Positions 8,388-16,685 of a DNA stretch of 64,000 nt are shown piece by piece; position 1 is the stretch's first letter; each line of letters begins with the position of its first letter. The stretch is from the IMG/VR virus record IMGVR_UViG_3300045996_002572, positions 1 to 64,000 of that record, one strand, 5' to 3'. This DNA is from a virus. The notes beneath the pieces are model-generated. The model was not told where the DNA came from. It made no database searches and saw only the letters and a list, made by a program, of their open reading frames with translations. Both the position numbers and the translations under genes were made by a program.

Positions 8388-8770
8388 GCCGGCTCCTTTC
8401 GTACCGCAGCATCAACTCGACCGAGTGCCGCGTGGATCTCCGCGAGAGACCGGTCTTCGTCCCACTCTTCGCCGCCGTCCTCGGCGATTTCGAGCAGCTT
8501 CAGGAACTCCGCGGCGAGAGAAACCCTCCAGTCGGGCTGCGCGCCGGCAGCGGCGACCGCCTCGACCCACCCGGCACACGCTCGCGGTTGCGTGCCTTCC
8601 TTCTGGCGATAGACCGGCTCGCCGTCCACCATCTCGGCCTCGACCTCCTCGTGGCAGAAGAACGGATCCCGAGCCAGGACGCAGAGCTGCGCCTTGAACA
8701 CCGTGTGTGCGCTCTTACTGGCGGAGGTGCCAGGCGTGAAGGCGCAATCGGAGCAACGCGAGGGCGCCAT
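8384..8770 (-). CDS. Cys-rich hypothetical protein
   Basis: 128 residues, ATG at 8770 overlapping the upstream TGA (TGATG). The N-terminal half has CSDCAFTPGT, a later CVLARDPFFCHEE and RACAGW, spaced like short phage zinc or iron proteins. The second half is an acidic helix pair. Function unknown. Confidence 0.6.
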   Translation of the reverse strand: MAPSRCSDCAFTPGTSASKSAHTVFKAQLCVLARDPFFCHEEVEAEMVDGEPVYRQKEGTQPRACAGWVEAVAAAGAQPDWRVSLAAEFLKLLEIAEDGGEEWDEDRSLAEIHAALGRVDAAVRKEPA

Positions 8771-9237
8771 CACCGCAGCGCCTCTCCGCCCTCTTGGGGC
8801 AGGGCTGGAGCGGGCCGCCAACGTCCGACGCTGCTCCACGGAAGCACCACCGAATCCCGGACGCGCCGAGTCAGGCAGGTCTCCAGGCTGTTGCGCATCT
8901 GAGCCTCGATCAGGAGGCCCTCGGGAGCAAGCTCGCCATGGCAAGACCAGTCGTGACCCGACCCGGATTCGATCGCTGGCGCCGGCAGCTCGCGCCACTG
9001 CGTGACCTGGGAGGACATCCGCCACCAGTCCGCCTCCTGGTCGTGCTCGTGCGACTGCTCGTACCAGCCTTCTGGCCAGTAGTAGGTGTCGGTCGCTTCG
9101 TCGTAGTCGGCGCCTTCAGCATGGGCGGCATCCCACCCTTGGACATCTTCCTTGAATCGCTCTGGGATCCACTGAGCGATTACCCACCTTTTGCCGGCCT
9201 GAGCGAGCACGGGGGTGTCGGGCTCGGGAAGCCTCAC
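8770..9237 (-). CDS. DUF551-like phage protein
   Basis: 155 residues. The core WYEQSHEHDQEADWWRMSSQ then VTQWRELPAP matches the DUF551 pattern of a Trp-rich strand followed by VTHW-x-PLP. It is the clearest of four similar genes in this operon. Function of the family is unknown. Confidence 0.65.
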   Translation of the reverse strand: MRLPEPDTPVLAQAGKRWVIAQWIPERFKEDVQGWDAAHAEGADYDEATDTYYWPEGWYEQSHEHDQEADWWRMSSQVTQWRELPAPAIESGSGHDWSCHGELAPEGLLIEAQMRNSLETCLTRRVRDSVVLPWSSVGRWRPAPALPQEGGEALR

Positions 9238-9620
9238 TTCGCCACCCCCTCGGGAAGAACATCGAATTCGCTCGGATGGACGTTGCCGGAGTAGTCGCGG
9301 CCATCAATGAGCACTTCGAAGTTGCAAGAGTCGTTGTGCCCTGTGACCGTTCCCTTCCAGGTGCCATCCTTGGCGACGACCCGGGAGCCGCACCGCAGGT
9401 TCGGAAGGCCCCTCATCGCCGCGACCCGCAGGAAGGCGGCGGAGGTCGCCCGGCTGCCCATCTTCCGGGCCCGGAGCATCGTCCACGGGAACTCCCAGCC
9501 GGCGTCTTGCAAGCTGAGGAACCGCTCCCGCTTCGCCTTGCCACGCGATGCCTGGTTGATGACCGTCGGCGGCCAGTCCACGCCAGCAATAGAAACCTCG
9601 TAAGCGCAGACCTCGCTCAC
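9234..9620 (-). CDS. Hypothetical protein with SH3/KOW-like barrel
   Basis: 128 residues, GTG start overlapping the previous stop. The last 50 residues (LRCGSRVVAKDGTWKGTVTG...FEVLIDG...VHPSEFDVL) have the strand-turn spacing of a small beta-barrel of the SH3/KOW type. N-terminal half is basic and helical. Its C-terminal GVAK codons contain the ribosome-binding region of the next gene. Confidence 0.6.
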   Translation of the reverse strand: MSEVCAYEVSIAGVDWPPTVINQASRGKAKRERFLSLQDAGWEFPWTMLRARKMGSRATSAAFLRVAAMRGLPNLRCGSRVVAKDGTWKGTVTGHNDSCNFEVLIDGRDYSGNVHPSEFDVLPEGVAK

Positions 9621-10024
9621 TTCGCCACCCCCTTCCCGATCACCGCCTCTACGTGTTCAGGTCGGAGCGCCAAATAGGCGATCGGCACCCATCTCCTGGG
9701 CGGTACCGGCCGCTCTTCGTCGTCCCGCCAGCACGCCCCGTCCCATTTGCAGAAGAAGAACGCCTGATCGGACCCGTCGTGATACGCGCATCGGAAGACG
9801 GCCTCCTCGTCCGGGAAGGCACCGTCCGGGATCGAGCCGCTCAGAGAGGTCCAAGCCGGCGACGTAGATGGCGTGACCCCGTGCTGGCAAGGGATCAGGC
9901 GAAGATCGCGCCGTGGAGCCCACCAAAGGCTATCCCGTGCAGGCGCCACCCTGAAGACCATGTCCTTCGGCATTGGCATCGAGTCCGGCACGTCGATCTC
10001 GTACTGCACCAGGTAGCGGGTCAT
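9617..10024 (-). CDS. DUF551-like phage protein
   Basis: 135 residues. The FFFCKWDGACWRDDEE strand pair and PRRWVPIAYL give the weak DUF551-like pattern. The C-terminus (GKGVAK) repeats that of the next gene downstream, an example of a recurrent gene-junction sequence in this operon. Confidence 0.6.
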   Translation of the reverse strand: MTRYLVQYEIDVPDSMPMPKDMVFRVAPARDSLWWAPRRDLRLIPCQHGVTPSTSPAWTSLSGSIPDGAFPDEEAVFRCAYHDGSDQAFFFCKWDGACWRDDEERPVPPRRWVPIAYLALRPEHVEAVIGKGVAK

Positions 10025-10025
10025 C

Positions 10026-10496
10026 TCAGTGCACCACCCCGGAGACCACGGGCCGCCGGTTCATTCCGCAAGCTTCCGAACTCCAGAGCGCCACTCGATC
10101 GGCAAGTAGGTAGGTGAAGAAGGCCTCTTCGATCCAGGCGACGCGAGCCGGCGGGGCCGCCTTCACCCCGTGCTGCATGGCAATCAGCGAGGTCAGGAAG
10201 AACGCCACCTCGTTCCGCTCGGCCAATCCCTTGGCGGCGTGTACCTGGACGCTTGCCGGCAGGGTCCACCAGGTAACGCCCCCGAGGTCGCAGGTCGAGA
10301 TGAAGAGCGTGAGCTGCTGAAGCCACAGATCAGCATCGACCGCGCACATGGAAAGCGGCGACGCCGACACCCCGGAGGAGCCGTGAACGCCCGGATCCAG
10401 CAGCGGATCTCCAGGCGCAGAGGTGGGAGCAGGCACCATATCTTCGGGCCGCTTCGTGGGGCTTGGGGATGGGACTATTTCGGGGAACGTCTTCAT
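10026..10496 (-). CDS. Hypothetical protein
   Basis: 156 residues. The start is ATG at 10496, chosen because it overlaps the TGA of the gene ending at 10493. A Pro/Ser-rich N-terminus (about 45 residues) precedes a helical domain with two hydrophobic helices (FFLTSLIAMQHG, AFFTYLLADRVAL). Possibly membrane-associated; no family recognised. Confidence 0.6.
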   Translation of the reverse strand: MKTFPEIVPSPSPTKRPEDMVPAPTSAPGDPLLDPGVHGSSGVSASPLSMCAVDADLWLQQLTLFISTCDLGGVTWWTLPASVQVHAAKGLAERNEVAFFLTSLIAMQHGVKAAPPARVAWIEEAFFTYLLADRVALWSSEACGMNRRPVVSGVVH

Positions 10497-10705
10497 GGCA
10501 GGGTCTCCTCGGGGGTGCCGGCGGAACCGGCAGGCTTGGAATCGGAATCGGGACGGTCGAAGGTCGCAGCGATCGCGGCGCGGCAGCGGGCGCACGTCGG
10601 CGGCCAGATCGGGCTCGAGCCGCCGCCCATCAGGTGGAGCTCCAGGGCGCGGGCGTACTCGGTTGCCCGGCAGCGGCAGCAGAGGCCGTCAGGAAACACG
10701 AGCAC
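10493..10705 (-). CDS. Small zinc-knuckle protein
   Basis: 70 residues from GTG at 10705, starting 17 bases inside the upstream nuclease gene. CCRCRATEYARALELH and CARCRAAI form one C4 zinc site in a C-x2-C ... C-x2-C layout. Many such microproteins sit in this operon. Function unknown. Confidence 0.6.
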   Translation of the reverse strand: MLVFPDGLCCRCRATEYARALELHLMGGGSSPIWPPTCARCRAAIAATFDRPDSDSKPAGSAGTPEETLP

Positions 10706-11042
10706 GCACCTCCAGGCCCCATGACAACAGGGCGTCCTCGGCTTCGTCGATCGAGCGGACGATGCGGCAGGGGATACCGAGGCGGTCGCACTCCGCGAAG
10801 AACGCCACCTGCGCCGCGCTGGGGTTGCGCTTGCCGGCCTTCAGCTCCAGGAAGCCGGCGAACCCTTGGCCGACGATCACCAGGTCAGGAACGCCGGCCC
10901 GGACACCAAGACCCGAGAGGATCGAAGCCTCGACCTTGCTCCTCGCCCCGCCGTTGGGGATGTGGAGCACCAGGTGGCGCGGCAAGGCGTAGCCGAGGTA
11001 CTCCAGGACTTGGCGTTGAAGGGACTGCTCTGGGCGTTTCAA
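10689..11042 (-). CDS. VRR-NUC domain nuclease
   Basis: 117 residues, almost exactly one VRR-NUC domain. Blocks seen: HIPNGGARSK (residues 27-36), GVRAGVPDLVIVG with the catalytic Asp, FLELKAGKRNPSAAQ with the E-x-K of the PD-(D/E)xK fold, and a C-terminal IVRSIDEA. Phage stand-alone VRR-NUC proteins are structure-selective nucleases thought to resolve branched DNA. It sits next to the helicase loader, fitting a replication/recombination role. Confidence 0.88.
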   Translation of the reverse strand: MKRPEQSLQRQVLEYLGYALPRHLVLHIPNGGARSKVEASILSGLGVRAGVPDLVIVGQGFAGFLELKAGKRNPSAAQVAFFAECDRLGIPCRIVRSIDEAEDALLSWGLEVRARVS

Positions 11043-11794
11043 GCTGCGCCTCCCTGAGCCGGAGCCGTCCAGGCGGTCTTGAAGTAAACGACGGCAGCGT
11101 CTTCCACAATCCTGCTGTAGAGCGGTGGGTGCTCATCCACAAGACCGAGCACCGGTGGCTTCGTTTTTGAGTTGCCCCGAAGGGGGCGGTTCGTGGTCAC
11201 CAACGTCCGCCGGACGCCGCGATGTCGAGCGGCCAGAAGGTTGGCGAGCGCACCCCAGGTGTTGCCGCTGTGGCCGAGCCCGAGGTCATCCACGAGCAGC
11301 AGGTCGCAGGTTTCCAGCCGCTCGGCCTCGTCTTCGTCACCGCGGTAAATGACGCGCACGGCGTCTGCCGCGGCGATCCACACTGCGCTTTTGGCCGCGC
11401 CGAGGTTCCGCGCGAACAGCTCCGTAGCCATCGCGGTCTTGCCGCCCCTGGAGATGCCGAAGAACGTGACGCACCAGGGCTCGCCGCGCCACGTTGCGAG
11501 GTCAATCCCGGGGCGGTTGGCCACCCTCGGCCAGGTCGCCGGCTCTTGATACACGCACCGCGCATACCTTTCGGGGCAACCGGTAGCGAGGAGGGCGGAA
11601 GTGCGGTCCAGGGCGGCGCGTGTCTTCTTGGGCTCGCAATTCCCGCAAGGCTGGCCCACTGAGCACTCGAACGCCGCAACGCCTTCCGGCTGCATCAGCG
11701 TTTCTTTGCAGCCGGGGCACTCCCAGGTGTTCCAGCCGTCTCCGGGCTTAGGCATCGCCCCCTGGAGCACGTTGCGGAGCCAATTCCAGCTCAC
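11039..11794 (-). CDS. DnaC-like helicase loader ATPase
   Basis: 251 residues, GTG start at 11794 overlapping the initiator gene's TGA. An N-terminal zinc module (CPGC, CGNC) is followed by an AAA+ core: Walker A GISRGGKTA at about residue 107, Walker B DLLLVDDLGLG near residue 154, and sensor-1 TLVTTNRPL. This is the DnaC/IstB type that deposits the host replicative helicase on the origin. The upstream initiator and this loader are arranged like lambda O and P. Confidence 0.85.
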   Translation of the reverse strand: MSWNWLRNVLQGAMPKPGDGWNTWECPGCKETLMQPEGVAAFECSVGQPCGNCEPKKTRAALDRTSALLATGCPERYARCVYQEPATWPRVANRPGIDLATWRGEPWCVTFFGISRGGKTAMATELFARNLGAAKSAVWIAAADAVRVIYRGDEDEAERLETCDLLLVDDLGLGHSGNTWGALANLLAARHRGVRRTLVTTNRPLRGNSKTKPPVLGLVDEHPPLYSRIVEDAAVVYFKTAWTAPAQGGAA

Positions 11795-12597
11795 GCCTCG
11801 ACCTCCTGCTGAAGGCGTTCCGCAGCGTCGCGTTGCGCGACCGATCCTCCGGCCGGCAGGGCTGCCTCGGTGGGAGATTTTCGACCACGAAAGAGCTGCG
11901 CAAACTTCTCGACCTGGCTCCCGTCGCGCAGCAGGACGGCGAGGTCGTTGTGCCCCGGCCGGTCCTCCCACGGATCGAAAGGCCATCCGCGAACGGCGTC
12001 CAGCAGGTCGGCTTGCTTGTAGCCCTCCCGTCGGCGGGCCCGGAGCTTCTCCCGTCGCTTGGCGTTCAGGCGGTAGCCGGCCCCTCCGTGCGGCAGGGTC
12101 TCGCACCAAGCTGTGAACACCTCGCGGTCCTGCGCCGAGTCGGTGAGTTCGCCCGTTGCGCCGCCCTCCTCCTGCACCTCCTCCCTGCCTGTCTCTCCAG
12201 CCAGGGGGAGAGATATAGAGAGGGGGGAGGAGGGGTGCAGGGGAGGAGGGGGTGCGGGCTCCTCGTGTTCCCCGGTGCGTACCGGTGCGTACCGGTGCGT
12301 ACCGGTGTTCCCCGGTGCGTACGCGTGCGTACCGGTTGGCAAGCCTGCGAGAAACCGTTCAACGGCCTTTTCCTGTTGGGACGCCTCTTCTTCCTGCGTA
12401 CCGGTGCGTACCGGTGCGTACGCGTGCGCACCGGTACGCACAACCGATTCGCCGCGGATCGCTCGGCGCCGCTTCAACGCCTCGGCCAGTTCCGCCCGGA
12501 CGATGTCCTGCGGGTCAACGCCCTGCTCTCTGGCCTCTACCAGCAGTGCTTCAAAAACGTTGACATCCAGGCTCAGGCTCATCCGCGTCTTCCGCAA
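11791..12597 (-). CDS. Replication initiator with origin-like iterons inside the gene
   Basis: 268 residues. The N-terminus (MRKTRMSLSLDVNVFEALLV) looks like a ribbon-helix-helix DNA-binding unit. Residues ~52-110 are a low-complexity section whose peptide repeats arise from two 10-bp DNA arrays. The C-terminal ~90 residues (LNAKRREKLRARRREGY ... VEKFAQLFRG) match the C-terminal domain common in phage replisome-organiser proteins. Followed at once by the DnaC-like loader, it is best read as the phage initiator, binding the repeats inside its own gene. Confidence 0.75.
   Translation of the reverse strand: MRKTRMSLSLDVNVFEALLVEAREQGVDPQDIVRAELAEALKRRRAIRGESVVRTGAHAYAPVRTGTQEEEASQQEKAVERFLAGLPTGTHAYAPGNTGTHRYAPVRTGEHEEPAPPPPLHPSSPLSISLPLAGETGREEVQEEGGATGELTDSAQDREVFTAWCETLPHGGAGYRLNAKRREKLRARRREGYKQADLLDAVRGWPFDPWEDRPGHNDLAVLLRDGSQVEKFAQLFRGRKSPTEAALPAGGSVAQRDAAERLQQEVEA
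12272..12441. repeat. Two iteron-like arrays of a 10-bp repeat; candidate replication origin
   Basis: Units of CCGGTGCGTA occur head to tail at 12272, 12282, 12292 and 12312, with variants CCGGTGTTCC (12302) and CGCGTGCGTA (12322). A second array has TTCCTGCGTA (12391), exact units at 12401 and 12411, CGCGTGCGCA (12421) and CCGGTACGCA (12431). A 50-bp spacer lies between. The 10-bp phase places every site on the same helix face. Each unit junction contains the palindrome ACCGGT. As in lambdoid phages, the array sits inside the initiator gene. Confidence 0.7.
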
Positions 12598-12725
12598 GCA
12601 GCGACTCCTCAGAGGTCAGGCCAGTACCCGAGGGCACCAGCACCAGCGTGTTGTCCTATCCACTCAAGAGGGGGCCGGAGCGATCATGCTGAGGGGCGCC
12701 GGCCCTGGCTTCAGGGGATGGGCGG

Positions 12726-12965
12726 TCAGACGGCGTTGGTCGCGCTTGACCTGGAGAGCCGACGTCGGACCTCGGCAGCATCCTCGGCCTCCTCGACAGC
12801 GCGCCGGATCCGCATCTCGCGGAGAACCTTGCGCTTCCGGGCCGGCGAGAGGCTGACGAAAACCCCCTCTCCGGCCATGAAGGCGTCCACCATGTCGCTC
12901 CGTTCGGGAGTCGTGGCGGCGTACTGCGCGAGGGCTGCAGCGACGGCTCGTTGTTGCTCCTTCAT
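12726..12965 (-). CDS. Hypothetical small helical protein
   Basis: 79 residues, strongly helical with an Arg-rich centre (SPARKRKVLREMRIRRA) and acidic flank. The 128 bases separating it from the initiator gene are the longest gap in this part of the operon and could hold a secondary promoter, though none is convincing. No family recognised. Confidence 0.55.
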   Translation of the reverse strand: MKEQQRAVAAALAQYAATTPERSDMVDAFMAGEGVFVSLSPARKRKVLREMRIRRAVEEAEDAAEVRRRLSRSSATNAV

Positions 12966-13001
12966 GTCTCTTTCCTCGGGGCTCCCGCCCCGGTCTCAGG
13001 T

Positions 13002-13175
13002 CTAATCCAAGCTCCGGAGCGCCACCACCAGCAGCACCGCTCCGCCAGTCACGAGCATCACCATCGCCACTCCCAAGAGGCACCCCCAGACAGTCCCCTC
13101 CTGGTACTGGGGATCGGGACAGAGGGGCTGGGGATCCTCGGCTTCGAAGTGGTCGAGCTCGGTGGGCCGGGTCAT
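13002..13175 (-). CDS. Small single-pass membrane protein
   Basis: 57 residues. ATG at 13175 overlaps the methyltransferase stop (ATGA), which fixes the start. A Pro/acid-rich N-terminal half is followed by one C-terminal transmembrane helix (about residues 30-53, GVAMVMLVTGGAVLLVVAL). Unknown role; possibly membrane-targeted anti-host or superinfection protein. Confidence 0.6.
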   Translation of the reverse strand: MTRPTELDHFEAEDPQPLCPDPQYQEGTVWGCLLGVAMVMLVTGGAVLLVVALRSLD

Positions 13176-15418
13176 GAGGAAGATTCCTCCGGCTCGACCG
13201 CTAGCGCGATGGCGAGCATGCGGTCCTGCGGCGTCACCCAAACGTCGGTGTTGCTCATCAGCATGAAGCCGTGGCCGAGGTCGGCGGAGAGTAGCGTCCG
13301 CAGCATCACGCACCCCACGGCGCGCGCCGCCGCCGGCGGCACCGCGTTGCCGATGCGCTCCCGGTGGGCGGTGTCCCGGTCGCCGACGAGGCTCCAGGGC
13401 GTTCCGTCCGGCTGCCAGAGATCCTCCGTGGTGACGAGGGACTGCAGGGCAGCCAGTTCCAAGGTGGTGAAGGGCCGGTGCCAGGTGTCGTCGTCCGAGA
13501 TGATGACCACCTCGCACCGCTCGTCCGCGCCGGGCAGGGCGACGAGGCCCGGCTCGAGGTCGGCGACGCCGGCGCGCGGGTCGGCAACGTTCCAGGCCCC
13601 GTTGTCGTGCCCGGCCGACGCTGTGACGGTGCCGCTCGCCGCCTCCCAGTCCCGGACGCCGTAGTGCCCGGCGCTGCTCCAGTCGCCGGCCGGGTCGAGC
13701 CCGACACGCGGATCCGCGACGGAGAAGGCTCCGTTCGAAGGCAGCGTCTGCCCGGCCACGGTCCCGCACGGCTCGTCCCACCGCCTCACGCCCGTGGCGC
13801 CAGCATAGCCGCCGGCGCCAGGCCGGGGGTCCGCTACGGCCTGCCCGCCGCTCGACGGCCCGGCGCCGGCCGTCACTGCCTGCGACGGTGCGTCCCATCG
13901 GACCACCCGGAAGACGTTGCGGAAGCGGGCAACGTCGGACGTTCCGCGCGGGTCGGCCACCGCGTAGGCGCCATTCCCGGTTGCCGCCGCCCCGATCACA
14001 GCGCCCGCCGGCTCCGGCCACCTGACGATCCTGTACTTGCCGCGACCGCCCCAGGTGGTGCCCACCCGCGGATCAGCGACGGATTGCCCGCCGCTCGCCG
14101 GGTGCTGGCTCTTGCCGATCACTGTGCCCGCCGGCTGGTCGTGCGCCACGAGGCGGAACTTGTTGCGGTGGGCGCCAGGTTTCCAGGCGAAGCGTGGGTC
14201 GGCGACGACGCCGGCGCCGCCGCCAACGGCCCGCGCCGCGGTGATCGTCCCCATGGGCCCCTCCCACTCCCGGACCTTGAAGACGTTGCTGTGCGCCCGC
14301 TCCACGCCGAGGTTGACGCGGGGGTCCGCCACCGAGTAGCGGCCGCCGCCCGGGAGCGACTGCGCCGTCACAGTGCCGGCCGGCTGCTCCCAGGCGCCGA
14401 CGCCCAGCGAGCGGTAGTCGCCGAGCTCGCCCGTGCGAGGGTCGGCGACCGCGAAGCCGCCCTGGTGTGGCCGGCCGCCGCCGGTCACCACGCCCGCCGG
14501 GTCGGTCCAGGGCACCACCCCCATCGCACCGTTGTGCCAGCGGCCCACCGGCTCGATCGACACGTCGCGTAGGAAGCCGTCCTGGACGGCCAGGTCCTGG
14601 AGAGCGCGCCAGTCCTTGCCGGCCGGGATCAGCGCCAGCCGCACCCAGGTGAGCCACCGCAGCCGGCGGAGGGCGTGCATCGGGCCCGCAGAGGGATCGC
14701 CCGGCAGCGGCAGCCGCTCGAGCACCTCGCCGACGCCGCGCAGCGGGTGAGTCTCAGGCTGGTAGAGGAACGGCGGCACCGTGGCACGATGCCGTGCGAC
14801 CAGCAGCAGGCGGCGGCGGGTCTGCGCGAGCCCTCCGATTTCCCCGCAGTCGTGGGCGGTCTCCGCCACGGCGTAGCCCTCGGCGGCGAGCAGCGCCTTC
14901 ACCTGGTCGAGGAAGCGCCGCCCGCGCTGGGCCATCATGGGGACGTTCTCGAAGACGACCAGCCGCGGCGGCTGCGCCTTGAACGCCTCCAGGGTGAGCC
15001 ACATGCCGCGGATGGTGAGCCGGTTGAGGGCCTGGTAGCGGGGGGTGACGGACTTCGCCTTGGCGAGGAGGGCCGAGAACCCCTTGCAGGGTGCGGACAG
15101 GAAGACGACGTCGGGGTAGCGGCCCTGCGCTGCGCGAAGGATGTCGGCCGGCTGGGCCTCTCGCCAGCCCTTCGGCGGCTCGTGCCCCCAGAAGTCCTGG
15201 TACTGCTCACGGTCGAAGAGGTCGAGCGTCGTCGCGTGCGTCCCGGTGGCGGCGTAGAAGTCGGCGCAGCCCTCCGGGTCGACGTCGACGCCGCCCAGGC
15301 AGACCAGCCGGCCCCGGACCCCGTCGACCATCTCCTCGGCCTGGTTCATCCCCTTCGCGCCGCCGCCGAGGCCGCAGAAGACGTGGAAGTGCGAGTACTC
15401 CCTGACGGTCCCGATCAC
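13172..15418 (-). CDS. Cytosine-5 DNA methyltransferase with repeated target-recognition region
   Basis: 748 residues, about twice the usual Dcm length. GTG start at 15418 overlaps the upstream stop. Motif I HVFCGLGGGAKGM (residues ~12-24), motif IV SAPCKGFS with the nucleophile Cys (~110), motif VI FENV (~155), motif VIII QTRRRLLLV (~200), motif X GNAVPP (~692). Residues ~285-620 are eight units of about 40 residues, each with a W-x2-P-x2-TV core and ending in VADPR. The repeats replace the ordinary single target-recognition region. Probably protects phage DNA from host restriction, perhaps at several sites. Confidence 0.9.
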   Translation of the reverse strand: MIGTVREYSHFHVFCGLGGGAKGMNQAEEMVDGVRGRLVCLGGVDVDPEGCADFYAATGTHATTLDLFDREQYQDFWGHEPPKGWREAQPADILRAAQGRYPDVVFLSAPCKGFSALLAKAKSVTPRYQALNRLTIRGMWLTLEAFKAQPPRLVVFENVPMMAQRGRRFLDQVKALLAAEGYAVAETAHDCGEIGGLAQTRRRLLLVARHRATVPPFLYQPETHPLRGVGEVLERLPLPGDPSAGPMHALRRLRWLTWVRLALIPAGKDWRALQDLAVQDGFLRDVSIEPVGRWHNGAMGVVPWTDPAGVVTGGGRPHQGGFAVADPRTGELGDYRSLGVGAWEQPAGTVTAQSLPGGGRYSVADPRVNLGVERAHSNVFKVREWEGPMGTITAARAVGGGAGVVADPRFAWKPGAHRNKFRLVAHDQPAGTVIGKSQHPASGGQSVADPRVGTTWGGRGKYRIVRWPEPAGAVIGAAATGNGAYAVADPRGTSDVARFRNVFRVVRWDAPSQAVTAGAGPSSGGQAVADPRPGAGGYAGATGVRRWDEPCGTVAGQTLPSNGAFSVADPRVGLDPAGDWSSAGHYGVRDWEAASGTVTASAGHDNGAWNVADPRAGVADLEPGLVALPGADERCEVVIISDDDTWHRPFTTLELAALQSLVTTEDLWQPDGTPWSLVGDRDTAHRERIGNAVPPAAARAVGCVMLRTLLSADLGHGFMLMSNTDVWVTPQDRMLAIALAVEPEESSS

Positions 15419-15621
15419 TTCGCCACTCCCGCCACTCGGATGCGGCGCACCACGGGGGGCTTCTGATTCCGCTCGGGAGCCACCTTGGCCTCGCAGTTGA
15501 CGATCACGCGGCAGGACAGGCAGGTGGCGGGGCCGGCGACGATAGGGGCCCATGGATCGGCGAGCACCGAACGCAAGGTGAAGGGCACCAGGTCGGTACA
15601 GTCGTGGCAGGTGACGCTCAC
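15415..15621 (-). CDS. Small zinc-ribbon protein
   Basis: 68 residues from GTG at 15621, overlapping the ATPase stop. CHDC (residues 5-8) and CLSC (~35-38) make a C4 site, then a basic tail ending GVAK, whose codons form the ribosome-binding region of the methyltransferase gene. Unknown function. Confidence 0.6.
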   Translation of the reverse strand: MSVTCHDCTDLVPFTLRSVLADPWAPIVAGPATCLSCRVIVNCEAKVAPERNQKPPVVRRIRVAGVAK

Positions 15622-16685
15622 GCTGCGGGCTCCACCAAGTTGAGGTCCAGCGGCCGATGATTGGCCTTGAGGTAGAGCTGCAGCGAGGAGAGTCCCTCGT
15701 TGAGCAGGCTGAGGGGCGATGCAAGGAGGTCGTCCTCCGTCACCGCGCCGGCGAAGTGCTCGCCCAGCATCTGCGCCCGGAGCACCTTGGACCGGTTCGC
15801 GTTGGTGCCCAGGCCGTAGAAGCTCCAGAGCGTCTTGACGGTCTCGACGATCCGGTGACGCTCGCCGGACTCTGCCGTGTCCACGGCCTCGGGCCAGTAC
15901 TCCACGGGCTCGTTGACGTTCTGCCATGCCGCGGCGTCCTCGTCGCCTGCTCGAATCAGGTCCTCGATCGAGTGCCGGAGGAGCTTGCGGAGCATCTGGA
16001 GCGCCGCGGACCGATCGTCCGCGCCCCGGAAGTCGGGGAGGATCCGCACCGCGCCCACTTCCTTGCCGCTCGCGTCCACGGTCACCACCATCGAACGTTC
16101 CCGGCTGGCGGAACGCACGCCGCGGACCTGGAGCCAGAAGCCCGGGGCAATGGGCCCCTCGTTCCGGCCGCGGGGCTTGTACCCTTCGGTTTCGACGGTC
16201 GCCCCTTGCCCGTCTTGCAACACCAGCGCGGCCTGGTTGTGGACCTCGATCACGTCCACTCCTGGGGTGAGCATTACGGTCCGGTATCGATCGTTGATGG
16301 CGCCCCACGCGGAGGTCGGGACGCCGTGGAGGGGCGGGCGCCCAAGCCGGTTGAGCTCGGCGTTCGCATGATCGAGGTAGCTCCGCACCCCCAGCAGGTA
16401 GAGGTTCGGGGCAGAGTCAACGATCGCAACGCCACCCGCCGCCGAAGCCAGCGCTTGGGCGGTCCGGTTGAAGGTGCGGCAGCGGACGATCTGCTCGGCG
16501 CCGAAGCCGGCGGACTGGTAGACCGGGGCCGCGCCGAGCTCGTTGAGGATGGCGACCAGCGGCGCCCACTCGCGAGCCGCCCCCTTCTTCGCCCGAGGCG
16601 TCCTCACCTCGCGGATCAACGTGCCCAGCATCGCGGCGACCGTGGACTTTCCGGCGCCGGTGTGTCCTGAAACGGCGGCTCTCAT
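15618..16685 (-). CDS. P-loop ATPase, RecA/Sak4-like recombination protein
   Basis: 355 residues. Walker A GHTGAGKST at residues 7-15; GVAIVDSAPNLYLL (~87-100) fits a Walker B strand. The following arrangement (RYRTVMLTPGVDVIEVHNQ, then a loop and strands) resembles the AAA_24/Sak4 type of phage single-strand annealing or RecA-fold ATPase, though it is longer than Sak4. It is coupled to a DnaQ-like exonuclease and an HNH nuclease, supporting a DNA recombination or repair role. Confidence 0.65.
   Translation of the reverse strand: MRAAVSGHTGAGKSTVAAMLGTLIREVRTPRAKKGAAREWAPLVAILNELGAAPVYQSAGFGAEQIVRCRTFNRTAQALASAAGGVAIVDSAPNLYLLGVRSYLDHANAELNRLGRPPLHGVPTSAWGAINDRYRTVMLTPGVDVIEVHNQAALVLQDGQGATVETEGYKPRGRNEGPIAPGFWLQVRGVRSASRERSMVVTVDASGKEVGAVRILPDFRGADDRSAALQMLRKLLRHSIEDLIRAGDEDAAAWQNVNEPVEYWPEAVDTAESGERHRIVETVKTLWSFYGLGTNANRSKVLRAQMLGEHFAGAVTEDDLLASPLSLLNEGLSSLQLYLKANHRPLDLNLVEPAA

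Noticed and set aside
12272-12441. CRISPR-like repeat array
   Set aside because: The unit is 10 bp, tandem, without unique spacers; iteron-like instead.
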